DNA of 64,000 bases from assembly GCF_022682495.2 (NCBI RefSeq), contig NC_071392.1, positions 81,112,797-81,176,796 of the forward strand. The letters run 5' to 3'. A program made the translations under genes and the position numbers. How positions within the stretch are numbered: position 1 is the stretch's first letter; each line of letters opens with the position of its first letter. This DNA is from Desmodus rotundus (taxonomy: Eukaryota > Chordata > Mammalia > Chiroptera > Phyllostomidae). Under the pieces are notes generated by a model that was given only the letters and a program-made list of their open reading frames with translations, was not told the DNA's origin and searched no databases. This document shows positions 10,988-23,203 of this stretch, piece by piece.

Positions 10988-11222
10988 CCCTGGCTGGTGT
11001 GGCTCAGTGCATTGAGCGCTGGCCTCAATCCAAATCAAAAGGTCGCAGGTTCGATTCCCAGTCAGGGCACATTTCGTGGGTTGTGGGCCCCCTGTTGGGG
11101 GTGTGCAAGAGACAACCAATCAATGTATCTCTTGCACATCGATGTTTCTCTCCCTCTCTTTTTCTTTCCTTCACCTCACTCTAAAAATAAGTAACTAAAA
11201 TCTTTAAAAAATAAAATAAAAT
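10988..11222 (+). mobile_element. VES-type bat SINE
   Basis: tRNA-derived head beginning CCCTGGCTGGTGTGGCTCAG, with a box-B word GGTTCGATTCCC and the GTCAGGGCACAT join. A body with GATGTTTCTCTCCCTCTC and an AATAAAATAAAA tail follow. Flanked by a 12-bp target-site duplication: AAAATAACTTCT at 10975-10986 and AAAATAACTCCT at 11223-11234, one mismatch. The low divergence suggests a fairly recent insertion. Confidence 0.95.
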
Positions 11223-11234
11223 AAAATAACTCCT

Positions 11235-11640
11235 CATCTCCTTGAAACTCTTGAGACTCTCCTTTCTCTAAGGTGCCTGTCTTATGAGTTAATGGAAAAG
11301 AAGTTTCATTAGTGGCTTCTTCTAAATGCAAGTTTTGGCATCCTACTATTTGCATTCGGGACACTGGAGCACCCTAAAAACTTCCTGACAAGTCGACCTC
11401 AGTGTGAACTCTTTGTTTACTTCAAACACCATAAATCCTCTGCTAACATTTGACACTTGCCGAAGAACCTAAACAGTACACATTGTATCCCTTTGTAACC
11501 ACATCAGGTGAAGGCCGCTGCTTTGCTACTTGTATAGATACCATCATTTTCCCACAGAGGGGACATCTCCCCATTAGTCCTTGTTCTAGCAGCAAGATTA
11601 TAAGCCACAGGGTATAGGATGTGACTGATTTAAACCAATC
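11235..11640. other. No gene seen
   Basis: Unique-looking sequence; no ORF of note. Confidence 0.5.
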
Positions 11641-12125
11641 ACGGTATTCATATTCTTATTTGCCGGTGATCTGTCTATGGGAGGACATGCAACTAATTCT
11701 TATTAGCGACATGAGGAAATCTTGGGTCTTTTGGGAATAATTTTCCTCCCCCAGAAAGAGGGTGCAAAAACAGCTCTTTTTCTCTTTACCCTCTTTGTTT
11801 CTACTTTGCAAAGTGCTCTGTGAAAATATGTTGCGTGGAGCCTCTGCAGCCATCTTGTGACCATGAGGAAAAGGAAGGATACATTTCAGAGATGCTCAGT
11901 CAAGCTCTGACATTGCTGAGCCACTGAATCACTGCTAGAACTGGCTACCTGTGGACTTTTTGTTTGAGAAAATATCCATGACTTAAGTCCTCTTGGATTT
12001 TTGTTCTTGTTTTTTTTTGGTTGCTGTTTCGTTGTGTTGTGTTTAATAATTGAATTTGAATCAATTCTAACTAGTCACTAAAGAAAGGTATATCAGGTCT
12101 TTGTTAAGCCACTTATTTTCCAGGT
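11641..12125 (+). repeat. Ancient interspersed repeat, family not named
   Basis: Contains the series GCAGCCATCTTGTGACCATG, GATGCTCAGTCAAGCTCTG, CTGAGCCACTGAATCACTG, ACCTGTGGACTTTTTG and, after an interruption, GTTAAGCCACTTATTTT. I recognise this as a widespread old mammalian repeat. I cannot give its RepeatMasker name with confidence. Confidence 0.5.
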
Positions 12126-12715
12126 TTGTTTTGGAGTGCGGCCTCTGCTTCCCTAAAAGAGTAAAACTCAGCCCTGTGTTTCGATACAGCAGCTGATGAA
12201 TGACTCTTGGCCTGGTCTCCCCAACGGCGGTGCAGACGGTCTGACTTTCTTAAGCCCTAATTAGTCTCACCTGGCTCATGGCCTCCAGAAAAATTACCTA
12301 ATTGATTTTTTTTAAGTATCAAGTGCTATGAGAATTACCATAACATTATGACAGCGCTAATACAATATAGCCCAGCCAAAATATAAAGCACTCTCCAGAG
12401 AGAAAAGTAGGGAGGATTTTGGTTGAGCTAATTCCAAAATTTCTGTCCTGCGGAAGATGGGGGCATGAGGAGGGAAAAGGGAGGCTCCGCGTGCTTTCTG
12501 CTCCAAATCATCGATCTGCAGCTACAGTTAGGATGCCTGGGATTCTTGGGAGCTGTAGTCTATGAGTGAAGGGAAAGCAGTGGGATTTTCCCCGCTTTCT
12601 GGCGATGATCAGGGGCAGTACGGGTTTGCTATGTTGGGTTCTCTCATCACTGACTCCTAGGCTCCCAGACCAGCCACCTTTGTGCCGGGGACCGGGGTCC
12701 CTGTACCTGTCTGAT
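12126..12715. other. No gene seen
   Basis: Unique-looking sequence with no coding or repeat signature. Confidence 0.5.
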
Positions 12716-12792
12716 CAATAGAAACAATTGGTAATCTTGTTAAACTACAGATATAGGTTCCACCCCTGACCTACTAAATCAGACCTGTTCTT
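12716..12792 (+). mobile_element. Small MER20-like scrap
   Basis: CTTGTTAAACTACAGATATAG followed by CCACCCCTGACCTACTAAATC matches the MER20 centre (CTTGTTAAA...CCCCAGACCTACTGAATCAG). Confidence 0.5.
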
Positions 12793-14885
12793 TTTTAGTC
12801 TTTAATTTCCTTTTTCTGTGATTCTAAAGTCTAGATGAATCCTAGGGAATGCACAATCTCAGGTGGCCCCTTTATATGGGCATCTTGGACTGGATGTGAC
12901 AGCAGGTCAGGAGCACTGTCTCCCGGTCCCATGGCTGGACTTCCTTTTCCTCTAGAGGACCTTCGGAGGCAGAGGGAGAGACAATGGGCAAAGTTAGAAT
13001 GTGGGAAGGAATGGCCCATGCAGGGAAAGGTGAGCAGGTAACGGAAGTAGTGAGAGGCAATCAGGTAGGAAATACAGCATTTTATTGACTACAGAAAGCT
13101 TTCAAGGGCAGGCTGAGGTTTTAGCAGAGGAAATAGTATTGGTGAATGAGTGGTGTCTGGCCGTTTAGGATGATTACTGAGTAGCGACGCACATTCTCTC
13201 TTCCAAGAGGCATCGAGTGGTGAGGGAAACCAGTGCAGGTGAAGCCCACCTCAATTAGGAAGCAACACAATGGCTGGAAGCAGGGACCACGTGAAAGAAT
13301 TCCAACGGAAGGACAATGACCGATTGTAGGAAGCAGAGAAGAGAGGCATCAACAATGACAAAGTTTCTAAACCTTGTGCTTTGAGGGCAACAGAAGACTC
13401 TTAAGTGAATTGGAAAAGATATTTTATTCGGGAGGGGGAAAGTTTGGTTTTGAACATTATTAAAGAGATGCTAGCAATGCCCAGGTAAACGTCATGTCTG
13501 ACCAAGACCATGTGGAAGGAAGGTGTACATGCAGGGCAAGTTCCATTCTGTGTTCTTGGGCCACACACGTTGCCTGGTATAGAACAAACACTTTATTTCT
13601 GAATGGCCAGTAAGCCTGAGAAAAAAAGGAAAATGCTTTTAATAAGTTTAGTTTGTAGGTTGAACATTAGCGTGTATGGAAATAGTTTTATTTTTTTCCA
13701 ATCACCATATTTAAACATTCTCTGGATCTTATTTCCATGTCCTTTGATGACATTTTATTACAGATGCTATAGCTTCCTGATCATTCTTGTTATTAGAACA
13801 GCCTCATTTTGATCATTAAAACCCTTGTAGGTACTAAAATCTAATCCTATCTAACTTAAAAGTGGACTCTGATATTCAGACCACACTTTCTTCTTCTCAC
13901 TTTTTCTGACCCTCAAGGATGCGTGGAAAAGGGCGCAATTGGTTCCTTTATGTTTTCTGATCTTTCCCTCTTCCTCTCACCTGCCTGGCTCCCATGTCTG
14001 TGAGTCACCAGTGTTGACGTAGGATGGGTGGATAATGGAAAAAGGAACCAGTGTCTTACCTGACTGATGTTTTCTGGAAAAGCAGGCATTCAGAAGGTGG
14101 CTGTCATCTGAACACAATTTTAGGGGTTCTATGGCCAACCCTTTTCAAAGCTCGTTTTTCTAAACAGTTGACCCCATGGAAAATACATCTCTGACTGCAG
14201 TGTGCACCCTACTCAGCTTCTGCCCAAGCAAAGCAAAGCTGGACCGAAAGCAAGCCAAGGTCCGGCCTGTGTTTCCTTATTTCTCACCATCGCCATCCAA
14301 CGTCTCCACAAGGTGTTTACGACAGGCTGAGCCTGGCCTCGTGCATTTGTTGTTCCCAGTGGCAGAAGTGCCTACCAAGGGCCCTCTCTCCTTGCCTTGC
14401 CAGCAGGCTGCTCTGGAGCCGCCTCCTCTCAGAATGGTCCAGGCCAGAAATAGGCACTAGTGTCCGTGATATTCTTTGTCCACACATTTTAATGTCATAT
14501 GTCCAGCTCTCACGGGGGATGGGGCTGAGGCCTGGGAGTTGCTGAAGGTGTCAGTTCCCTTCTCTTTCAGACCCTCCTGTAATCTTGAAGGACAGGTCTC
14601 TTGAAGCCACTGTCACTTTGTTTGGAAGAAGATAGGTCAGAAATGGAGAAAAACACCCTCGGCACTGGGCCTACAGTTCCTTGATTCTATGATTTCCCAC
14701 TGAATGTCTAGTCGTCTCTCTATACGGGCTGAGGTTAGCAGGCGGATGAAGTTAACGCACGTTGTAATAAATCCTAGAAGGGTACATCTACCAATTTTTC
14801 TTTAGAATGTGGTCATATCAGTTGCCCCTTGTCCAGAGCTTTAGCTAAAAATCTGAGATAACAGAAAAAGCCACCTCAATATCCC
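12793..14885. other. No gene seen; long unique stretch
   Basis: No repeat family recognised. ORFs stay below 100 codons and lack any family signature. Confidence 0.45.
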
Positions 14886-15170
14886 AGAATAGGTTTATTC
14901 AACAAACATCCTTTACTGGTTATACTAAGTGCCAGATACTGGTCTCAGGACTGAAGCCCACAGACAGGGTCTTTGTTTATTAAGCTTCTATTCTTCTTGG
15001 AGAGTGGGGGAAGCTGTAGGAAACAAACAATAAACAAATAGGGAAGTAACACATTCAAATCCATGTAAACTATGCAGAGTTATACCTGAGGATTTATCAG
15101 GTGACTGGATGATTAACCTGAAGGAACAGGAGAGAACAGAGCTATTAAGTGTCTGACATTCTCTTGATAT
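14886..15170 (-). mobile_element. L2 LINE 3' end, reverse strand
   Basis: Forward reading begins TTTATTCAACAAACATCC, then TACTAAGTGCCAGATACTGG, then a GGAGAGTGGGGGAAGC / AAACAATAAACAAATAGGG block. This is the reverse complement of the L2 3' end (the GGCACATAGTAGGTGCTC...TTTGTTGAATGA side). Family assignment is from memory. Confidence 0.55.
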
Positions 15171-15244
15171 GTTGAGGTCTTGGGAATAGTTAGGTTTACC
15201 CTGGAGGACTGTGGTCAGCTGACGACAGGGAGCCGCCATCAACC

Positions 15245-15420
15245 TGCCTTTTTTGTGTGTGTAAATAAAGTTTTATTGGGACACAGTCACGCCCATGGGT
15301 TGACAGATTGTCCATGGCTGTTCTTATGTAACCACAGAGCTGAGGGGATGAGGATCTGCAAGCCTAAAATATTTACTCTCTGGGCTTTTACAGAAAAAAT
15401 TTGCTGACTCCCTGCCATAA
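15245..15420 (-). mobile_element. hAT-type DNA transposon fragment
   Basis: GTAAATAAAGTTTTATTGGG, ACACAGTCACGCCCATGGG, GTCCATGGCTGTTCTTATG, AAGCCTAAAATATTTACTCTC and ACAGAAAAAATTTGCTGACTCC. In reverse this is the element that starts CAGGGGTCGGCAAACTTTTT in mammals. One end only; a related copy is at about 51.6-51.8 kb. Confidence 0.75.
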
Positions 15421-17285
15421 GAATAAAATGTGTGTGAGGATACATCAAGCATCTGAATAACCTACCAAAATGTAAGTTATTTTTATTCTTCATTGAATTC
15501 CAGAGTCATAGTTCTTTCTGCTGTACAATGTATCCCAGAATCATTGAATTCCTACATGCAGCTGCTTCATACTGATTAGAATCACTTATTCAACCTGCTT
15601 ATTGAGTAAGCGTCGGGCAACCATGGGGACTTGCCTGGTCTTCCTGTTGGATGTAATTTGCTTCTCAGGGAGGTGGGAAGTGTATTGCCTTAGTGGGTCC
15701 TGACTCTGCCATCAGCAGGAAGGGCCTCTTGCACCTGGGTTGTGTTCTCACTTACAGAGTGCCAGCGTGTGGGCCTGGGTGCGAAGCAATGCTTTCAGAG
15801 ACGCTAGGCCCTCTTCCTCACATATTTACTTCCTGCCGTTTTTCTGGCTCCCATGAAATATTTTTAAATGTTTTGCCTTCGCAATTTGTGTCCTTTACAA
15901 AATGTTTGTCAAATATTGATTCCCTCCCACAATGGGGCTTGAATGCAGCTGACGGCCGTTTTGTTTCGCCACTTGGATTCATGCAGCTCTCGCTGCTGCC
16001 AAAGTCCTTCTTTGTGTACCAGCCCCATCCGTTGACCTCGGCCCTGCGCTGGGAGCAGGGCTTGTTTGATGGTCGCAGCTGGGATCACACATCCTCTTCC
16101 TGATTTGATAAGTTGGTGCCGCTGTGCAGCTTTTCGGATGGCCTCAGCGCCTTTTCCCGGTGCTCTAACTGCGGTAACGCCGCAGCCCTGCTGGAGAAGA
16201 GAGAAAGACGCTCGTTCTTCCGTGCAGAAGCAAACAGCAAGGTAGAGGAATTTGCCCAAGTTCACGTAGGGAGTTCTCAGTGATCCACAGACCAAAGCAT
16301 ATGATGCTACTCTCTTTTCTGCCAAATATGCAAATGTTAGGCCCTTTATTGGTGCTGACAGTTGTGTCTCTTGTTTGCTCATTCCCACCTTTCCACCTCT
16401 TGTTAATGGTTCTCCTGTTTGTGTCCACTGATTCCTCCAGCAGCTTCTGGATCTTTTCTCCTGAAGTGACTCCGCATTCCGTTGTTTATACCACTTCCTG
16501 TGCTTTTCAAACTCTCTCCACAGGGGGTCCCACACACACTCAGAAAAGCGTAGGTGTCCACTGTCCGTCCTGCTACAAATCTGGGCCCTTGGCACCCTGT
16601 CTTCGCAGCTACTGTTCAGCATGACCAAACTCACTCCATGCAGAATTTGTCTCTCTGGTCTTCCTTGCTCTCTGTCATTGTTGTCTTTAGTCTTGTTCTT
16701 TTACTATTCTTGGCCTTTGTGTTCTCTGAAAGCATCTGCGTTTTAGGAGTTTTATGTATGTGTTCCCCACTCTTTCTCTCCTTGCTTCTGATTGGTTTCA
16801 CAATCATCCCTTTGGGGACCTATGTTCCTTCAAATAGTTTGGAGCATTTCCTGTCTCCGGGACCTCTCTGCATTGCAAGTTCTATCCCAACCACACAGGG
16901 TAAAAGAGAAGGCTTACCTATACTTCAGAATCATCTTTATTGCAACAGATTAATCTGTTTTCTTGCATGATATTGTCACTTCTGGGTTTTAAGGAAACAG
17001 AAGAGCAGGAGGTCTTTTCTCAATGAGTTTTGTTAACATGATAATGCACTTTGGAAACTAATGCTGACAGGAAACCACTCCCAATGTGGAATGACTGTGT
17101 CAGTTGAATGTATTCTGGAAGTCAAACAAAATATAAGACAATGGTTATCATATATTTTCCAATTGATATGAACTTTCAGTTTAGAAATAAAGGCCGTGAG
17201 AAGAATATTCAATTGAGCTTTGGGTTTATTTTTTAATATCTCACATTTTATTTTGTTAGTTTCTTTCCTATACTCCTTGCCATAG
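15421..17285. other. No supported gene; holds the longest ORF
   Basis: A reverse-strand open frame of 241 codons runs from 16634 down to 15909. The peptide is basic and cysteine-containing, with no signal peptide, domain or repeat I recognise. There is no visible promoter, splice or poly(A) support. Overlapping forward ORFs (15693-16103, 16554-16970) use the same DNA. I treat it as chance in a locally GC-richer segment. Confidence 0.35.
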
Positions 17286-17480
17286 TCATCTTTGTAAAAG
17301 TGAATCAGAATCTGTCATCGCCTTGAAATAGTCCTCTGGCGATTGATCCAAACCGTCCGTAACCTGACTGTGATTGTTTGACCTTTCTCTCTTTGGAATG
17401 GCATCCTCATCTCTCCCTTGCCCCTCCTGCCCATTTTCTACTGTAGGAAGGGGCACCCACTCATCCACCAGGATTCAGTA
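17286..17480 (+). mobile_element. Possible L2 fragment, forward
   Basis: GTGAATCAGAATCTGTCATCG, then a CTTTGGAATGGCATCCTC / CTCCCTTGCCCC block. It resembles the L2 3' UTR words for 'aaatcagatcatgtcactcc' and 'ctggaatgcccttctcccc'. Heavily diverged. Confidence 0.35.
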
Positions 17481-18485
17481 CAAGCATCACATCCTCTATG
17501 GCATCCTTTGCAGCCTGCTTTTCAACCAGAAGAATTGAGCATCTTCTCCTTTCTGCTCTAGCAATGGGAATATAAGACCTATGGCCAGCCTCTTCCTGCT
17601 TATGTTTATAGAGGATGGTGTATTATTTAATGGCATGTTTGTAACCAAGTCCTGGACCTCAGATGTGAGCAAAGAAAATGTTCAGACCTCAACTAAGTAG
17701 TTGAAATGAACACAATCAGATTTAGCCAGTCCCCATGATGGACCTCTATGGTGTGTGGGATAGAGACAGAGATGTTACAAGCCAAACCTGTTGGTTTATT
17801 GTTCTTAATTTAGCAAAATACCTTAAGCTAAAACTTAAATGACTACGACTATGACATAGTGTACTGTGATACTTAAACTCCATGCTTGCTTTATTCCAGT
17901 CCTTGATTTTTATCTTCTGGTCATAACTAGACCAACGATACCACCAGTATCAGGGGCTTTGTTCGACTGATGCTAAGTGCTGCCGTGCGCCACTTGGAAC
18001 TTTACCCTAAACCAGGAGCAAACGGCAGGCACATCTTTATTTCGGTGCTGACAATACTTGATGCCTCACACCCTCAGACGAAGTAGTGCCCTGAGATAAA
18101 TATTGTTTTTACATGTTCAAAAGATATCTATTTTCCCCAATTATTTCCTCGCATAGTGGTTTCTAAACCCTTTACAATATTGTTTAAAAACAGAAGAAAA
18201 AGAAATTAACACAAACTATTTCCTTTCCTTTTCCCCAAAACACAGGGAATTATCTTTTGGGTATATTCTAATATTTTTCTATGTATTGTATTTCTATATT
18301 TCTATGAGTTTTTTAAAAAGTTTAAATATGAGATATACATATATTTTAGCTTTTTCAGTTCAGACTCAAAGGCTATCGAGATTAGAAGGAACCAACAAGG
18401 TGATCTCATTCTGAATGTTTCAGTTCACTGACTGGGAGACTGAGACTTCACAGTGTCATGTACCTAATAACAGGTGGGGCCAGAC
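17481..18485. other. No gene seen
   Basis: AT-rich unique-looking sequence. Confidence 0.5.
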
Positions 18486-18692
18486 ACCCGGCTGGTGTGG
18501 CTCAGCGATTAAGTACAGGCCTGGGAAGCAAAGGGTCACTGGTTTGATTCCCGGTCAGGGCACATTACTGGGTTGCAGGCCAGGTCCCCAGTAGGGGGCA
18601 TGTGAAAGGCAACCACACACTGATGTTTCTCTCCTTCTCTTTCTTCTTCTCTCTGACAACAAATAAATAAAATCTTAAAAAAAAAAAAACAA
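18486..18692 (+). mobile_element. VES-type bat SINE
   Basis: ACCCGGCTGGTGTGGCTCAG head, box-B word GGTTTGATTCCC, GTCAGGGCACATTACTGGG, CCCCAGTAGGGGGCATGTG, GATGTTTCTCTCC and an A-rich tail. A possible short target duplication GGGCCAGA lies on both sides (about 18476 and 18701). Confidence 0.95.
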
Positions 18693-20654
18693 CCCACATA
18701 GGGCCAGAGTTTGGATTCTGATGTCTTTCTCTGTCTAAAACCGAATTCTGCTCTGAAATCAAAACACACTTATAAAACCCCCAAATTATTTGTATTATTT
18801 ATTTCGGCTTATTTTAACTCTAGCCATAGTGCAATGTGGTTAAAGAACTAACATTACACTGCCATACATAGATGGAAGTCTAATGTTTCGTCTCCAGCGT
18901 GCGTTCGGTTTCATGAGTCTTAGTCATGTCGTGCGTTCATACATGTGACCAGACACATAGGGGAATATAAACGTGGAGTGTATGCTACTTGGGAGGAAGG
19001 TTCTTGACACTTATCATTTCAACAAATTGCTCAGGTTAGCACGCGGGGGAAAATGGAAAAGGAATACTCGGTTGTGATGCTGTGTGTTTTACAGCTAAAT
19101 TCAAAGGGCTGGCAAGGGCAAGAAATCCATCATCTCCGAATCGTATCAATACGAGTCAATATCATTAATTGTATTGTTTTTGGTTTTAGAGTGCTGACTG
19201 TGGTCACACCTGATTTTTAGGTCAAGGAGTGACAAGGGATAATTGAGAATGCCGGAACAGACATAGACAAAAACACCCAGTGGCGCAAAACACCTGGCGT
19301 TCTGTAAATCAGCAACCTACCTCTTCAGAGCGGAGTTTCCACCGAGACATACGGCAGGATAAACCTTTTATTTCCACTCAAAAATGTTAAAAGTAACGGC
19401 TACAATTTATTCTTGCCATGTTCTTTATCTTGGTTCCTCCCTCCCCCATCATTTGTGCTTAGGTGTGTATATATAGCAGCCTTTTCTCCGCAAGGCTCCC
19501 ATCTGCTTCTTGCTGAGCTCAAACTAGGTAATGGCCGCCTCTCTGTGATCAGCTGCTATGCTCCTAGCCGTGTACCAGGACGACAAGGAACATGTCAGGC
19601 AGGAGGAGGGAGAGGTGGCTAATTTTAAAGAATGGAAGCTGTGATTTCGACACGAATAGGTTGGTAATAATCCCTGAAAGTGCCTGCCACTGAGAACAAG
19701 GAGGGAAAAGAGCCAAACAAGCGGAGTGGTTATGATAAAGGGTAGTTCTGACTTCAGACTCTCGGGGTTGTAAAAAACTGAAATTCATCCCTTTTATGAG
19801 ACAACAGCAAGCAGGTTGTCCAGTATGTGCGTGCGTGCCTCCAGGGAGGGACAACCCGATGTTTTTGGCAACCGAACACACAGTTGAGAGTTTTTCTGCG
19901 GTCCCTGGCTTTGGGCTGCCTGTAACCCTTTCCCATCAGGCCTGCTAGGGAGGAGCTGCTCATTTTATACGGCAGCCCTCCCATTTTCTGCACGGGCCTA
20001 GCAGGCCCCCTCCCCCACGGCAAGCCTTCTCTAGAAAAGTATATTTTCAGGTCAAACTTTCCTGATGTGGCAGGTCTTTAGGTTTTCTAACCATCTATTT
20101 AACCCTGGAACCTTTCCAGTGTGAGAAGCTACCTTTAATGAGGATGATATGCGGTAGGTGCGTTCTGACCCTTGACCTTGTCCTGAAACGTGGCTATGAA
20201 TTCCCTGAAATAGTCCCTTGCTTCTTGGTAGCCACATTAAATGGTTGACCTCCATAGAGCTCACTGTCTACGAAACTGCCTCATATTTATGCGTTATGTC
20301 CAAAATCTATTGTATTATTTCGACTTACAATTTTACAGAAGTGCGTTTTCTTAGATAGATTTCTATTAATTTTTATTTTAATAGATTTTATCAATCATTC
20401 CATCTTATTAAAAATAACGTGGGATCAAGAAATGAACAGTGGAGTGTTCCCAGATGACCGGAGGGGGTGCTCAGCGGTAGACGTATTGATGGTCTGGCTT
20501 TTGTGGCCATTTTGAAAGTGGATATTGATCTCTTTTCTGGTTTTCATTAATGTGCCAAAAATAGGATATTTAACTAAGGGTCATAATCTGTGAGGCTCTT
20601 AAGATCAAGTCTATTTCTCTCATGCTTGACTGCAAAGTTGTATCGGGAGATTTT
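18693..20654. other. No gene seen; long unique stretch
   Basis: No repeat family recognised. ORFs up to 105 codons without similarity. Confidence 0.45.
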
Positions 20655-21512
20655 TTGAAAACATATTTTACGGTGGACATTTAAAAATGTACACAAAAGC
20701 AAAAAGAACAGTATAGTAAGTTCAATACGCGCCTCTTCTTTAATTTATTTAAATTCAACCATTATCAATACTTGGCCAATGTTGTTGATATCCCTACTCA
20801 CTCTGCCTGCATTATTTTTGAGGCAGTCTCAGAAATCGTATTTTATTTATAAATCTTTCATTATACATTTTTAAAGATAAGCCCTCATTGTTCTAACAAG
20901 CAGCAATATCATTATCACAACTAAAAAGCATCATCAATATAACACGAACATTATCCTTAGTAGCATGCGGCATCAGACAGTATTCTCATTTTCAAGAATT
21001 ATTTTTTAAATTTATTTCATAGCTGTGCTTTTTCTTCTTCTTTTTTCCACTTTGAATTTGTATGTACAGTGTGGAGCAAAAGTAGCTTAGCAGTTGTATG
21101 TGGGACGCAGAGCGTATTCCTGTATTGTTATCTGCTAATTATTGTATTATTTTCCAAAGGAACAACTGTAAACCCACTTTTGCCCCACCCCGTACATTGC
21201 AAAAGGGTTGCATGCCTTTGCCTCCAAGGCTTTCTTTTCATCTCTGTCATTTAGTGTTTTCTTTTTACATGTTGTTTTTGAACAAACCATATATAGGCGG
21301 TTTGTGATTATGTCCGTATAGTATCACTTAACATGTTCTGTATGTTTCTCTGTCCTTTGAATTTTCTGTAATTCATGAGATCTAGAGACTTGAGGAAATT
21401 CAGGTTCCTATTTATTTGCTCACTGTTGCTGGACTACTTCACACCTGGTGCTGCTCTGTGCTTTCCCCTCAGGAGGTCTGTGATGTTTGGCCGCTTCTGT
21501 TTCTGTCATTTG

Positions 21513-21552
21513 ATAGTCATCGATGGTCATCAATAGTCATCAATGGTCATCG
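21513..21552 (+). repeat. Short 10-bp tandem repeat
   Basis: Four tandem units of ATRGTCATCR (ATAGTCATCG, ATGGTCATCA, ATAGTCATCA, ATGGTCATCG), inside the old L1. Confidence 0.9.
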
Positions 21553-21656
21553 CATAGATTCGTTAGTCCACCAGAGGTTGTGGGACGGTCACATCCTACT
21601 TTTGTCATTCATTCTCCATTTATTAGCTGGAATACTTACATGAAAAGAAACATCCC

Positions 21657-21863
21657 ACCCTAACTGGTGTGGCTTAGTTGATTGAGTGCCTGCCTGTGAA
21701 CCAAAGGGTTGCCAGTTCAATTCCCAGTCAGGGCACATGCCTGGGTTGCAGGCCAGGTCCCCAGTAGGGGGCGTGTGAGAGGCAACCGCACATTGATGTT
21801 TCTCTTCCTCTCTTTCTCCCTCCCTTCCCCTCTCTCTAAAAACAAAATAAATCTTAAATAATA
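21657..21863 (+). mobile_element. VES-type bat SINE inserted in old L1
   Basis: Head CACCCTAACTGGTGTGGC, box-B word AGTTCAATTCCC, TCAGGGCACATGCCTGGGTT, CCAGTAGGGGGCGTGTGAG, CT-rich body and AAAACAAAATAAATC tail. ACATCCC occurs just before and just after, consistent with a short target duplication. Confidence 0.96.
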
Positions 21864-21890
21864 GGACACATCCCTTCTTCAAATATTGTT

Positions 21891-22952
21891 ACTATGATGT
21901 GCAGATTATGTAAGAAAAGTAGGGTAAACACTTATTTCCTTTTATACATGTTTTAAAATAATGAAGCAATTCGTTAGCATCTTCCCAAGGTGACTAGCGG
22001 AGTGTGTGTGTGGTGTGTTTAGTATATGCCCTGATGGACGTAAATGTCGTGCACATGTTTAATCTATTGCACTTATTACCTTTATGGTGCTTAACTTGTC
22101 CCTTGTTTGACAGGCAGCCATTTAGTTTGGCTTCTCACTCATTTCAATAGACCCCTACTGGTCTCTGATAGCTTGATGTTTTCTGGTATTTCGGGGTCAC
22201 CTTTGAAGGAGTTGTAAACAGAGACCAATACCTCTAACAGGATCAAAAGTTTAGAGAATCTTTCTTGACAGAACCAGATGAATTCTAGATTGTGCTTTCT
22301 AAAACAAAACAACAAAGTTTAATAAAAACCAGAAGGGGCACTACAGTATGAAACTTGGTTGCTAGTTAAAGATGAAGCATAGAAGTGTTCTGATGGACTT
22401 TTCTCAGATAATAAAATAAGTTGTACCACCAAGAAATAATAATACAGAATTCCAGCCAACAAAAATACTGCTTTTAGATTAAACATTTGTCTGTTTTCAG
22501 TGACCCTGTATTCCAAGTCCACAATAGTGCTAAAATCATGTAATCAGAGAGACAAGTATACATGTAAATTATAATAAAAATAGCACCTCACATTTGTTTA
22601 ATGTTTCAACACCCCCCCCAGGCTTTACCATGCATTATCTCCATTTGATGGCAGTCTTTATGACGGACATTTAAGGGGGAGAATCAACTCCAGGATTGTG
22701 CTAGCAGGTCGTCACTTTCTGGGAAAATCTCAATGGATATTGCTTCCCTATGGTGTAAAGAAGGATGAACTTTGTGAAATAGTAGACAGCAACCCTCCAA
22801 CTTCATTCTGGTGGTCTTGGTGTTGCAGTGCTGACAAACAATGAAGTTAGTTATGGTTATAAAATGGAAATAAAGTTAGTTTTGATTTTCATCAAACTGA
22901 TGTATTTTCTAGAAAAAAAAAACTTAAAAAATCTTTGTTAGACACCTTTACC
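21891..22952. other. No gene seen; weak MIR-like scrap
   Basis: Mostly unique. The segment 22585-22680 (AGCACCTCACATTTGTTTAATG ... CATGCATTATCTCCATTTG) has a faint MIR-like reverse pattern that I do not call separately. Confidence 0.4.
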
Positions 22953-22970
22953 AAGAAAGGGACTAGAACA

Positions 22971-23185
22971 GCCTTGGCTGGTGTTTGAACACCTGCCTGC
23001 AAACCTAAGGGTCACCAGTTCGATTCCTAGTCAGGGCACATGCCTGGCTTGTGGGCCAGGTCCCCAGTTGGGGGCGTGTCAGAGGCAACCACAAATTGAC
23101 GTTTCTCTCCCTCTCTTTCTCCCTCCCTTCCTCTCTCTCTAAAACAATAAATAAATAAAAACCGTTAAAAAAAAAGAAAAAGAAA
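22971..23185 (+). mobile_element. VES-type bat SINE with long target duplication
   Basis: Head GCCTTGGCTGGTG is internally shortened: the box-A part (about 18 nt) is missing. The rest is intact: GGTCACCAGTTCGATTCC, TCAGGGCACATGCCTGGC, CCCCAGTTGGGGGCG and an A-rich tail. Flanked by an 18-bp duplication, 22953-22970 and 23186-23203 (AAGAAAGGGACYAGAACA), one mismatch. Confidence 0.96.
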
Positions 23186-23203
23186 AAGAAAGGGACCAGA
23201 ACA

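Larger units (their letters stand above)
20655..21890 (-). mobile_element. Ancient LINE-1 3' region, reverse strand, interrupted
   Basis: Collinear with an old L1M-type 3' region: GGTGGACATTTAAAAATG, GAACAGTATAGTAAG, CCATTATCAATACTTGGCC, AATATCATTATCACAAC, TTTAACATG-like words. Further on come GATCTAGAGACTTGAGG, GTGCTGCTCTGTGCTTTCC and TTTATTAGCTGGAATAC. The VES SINE at 21657 interrupts it, and ACACATCCCTTCTTC resumes after it. Confidence 0.7.
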
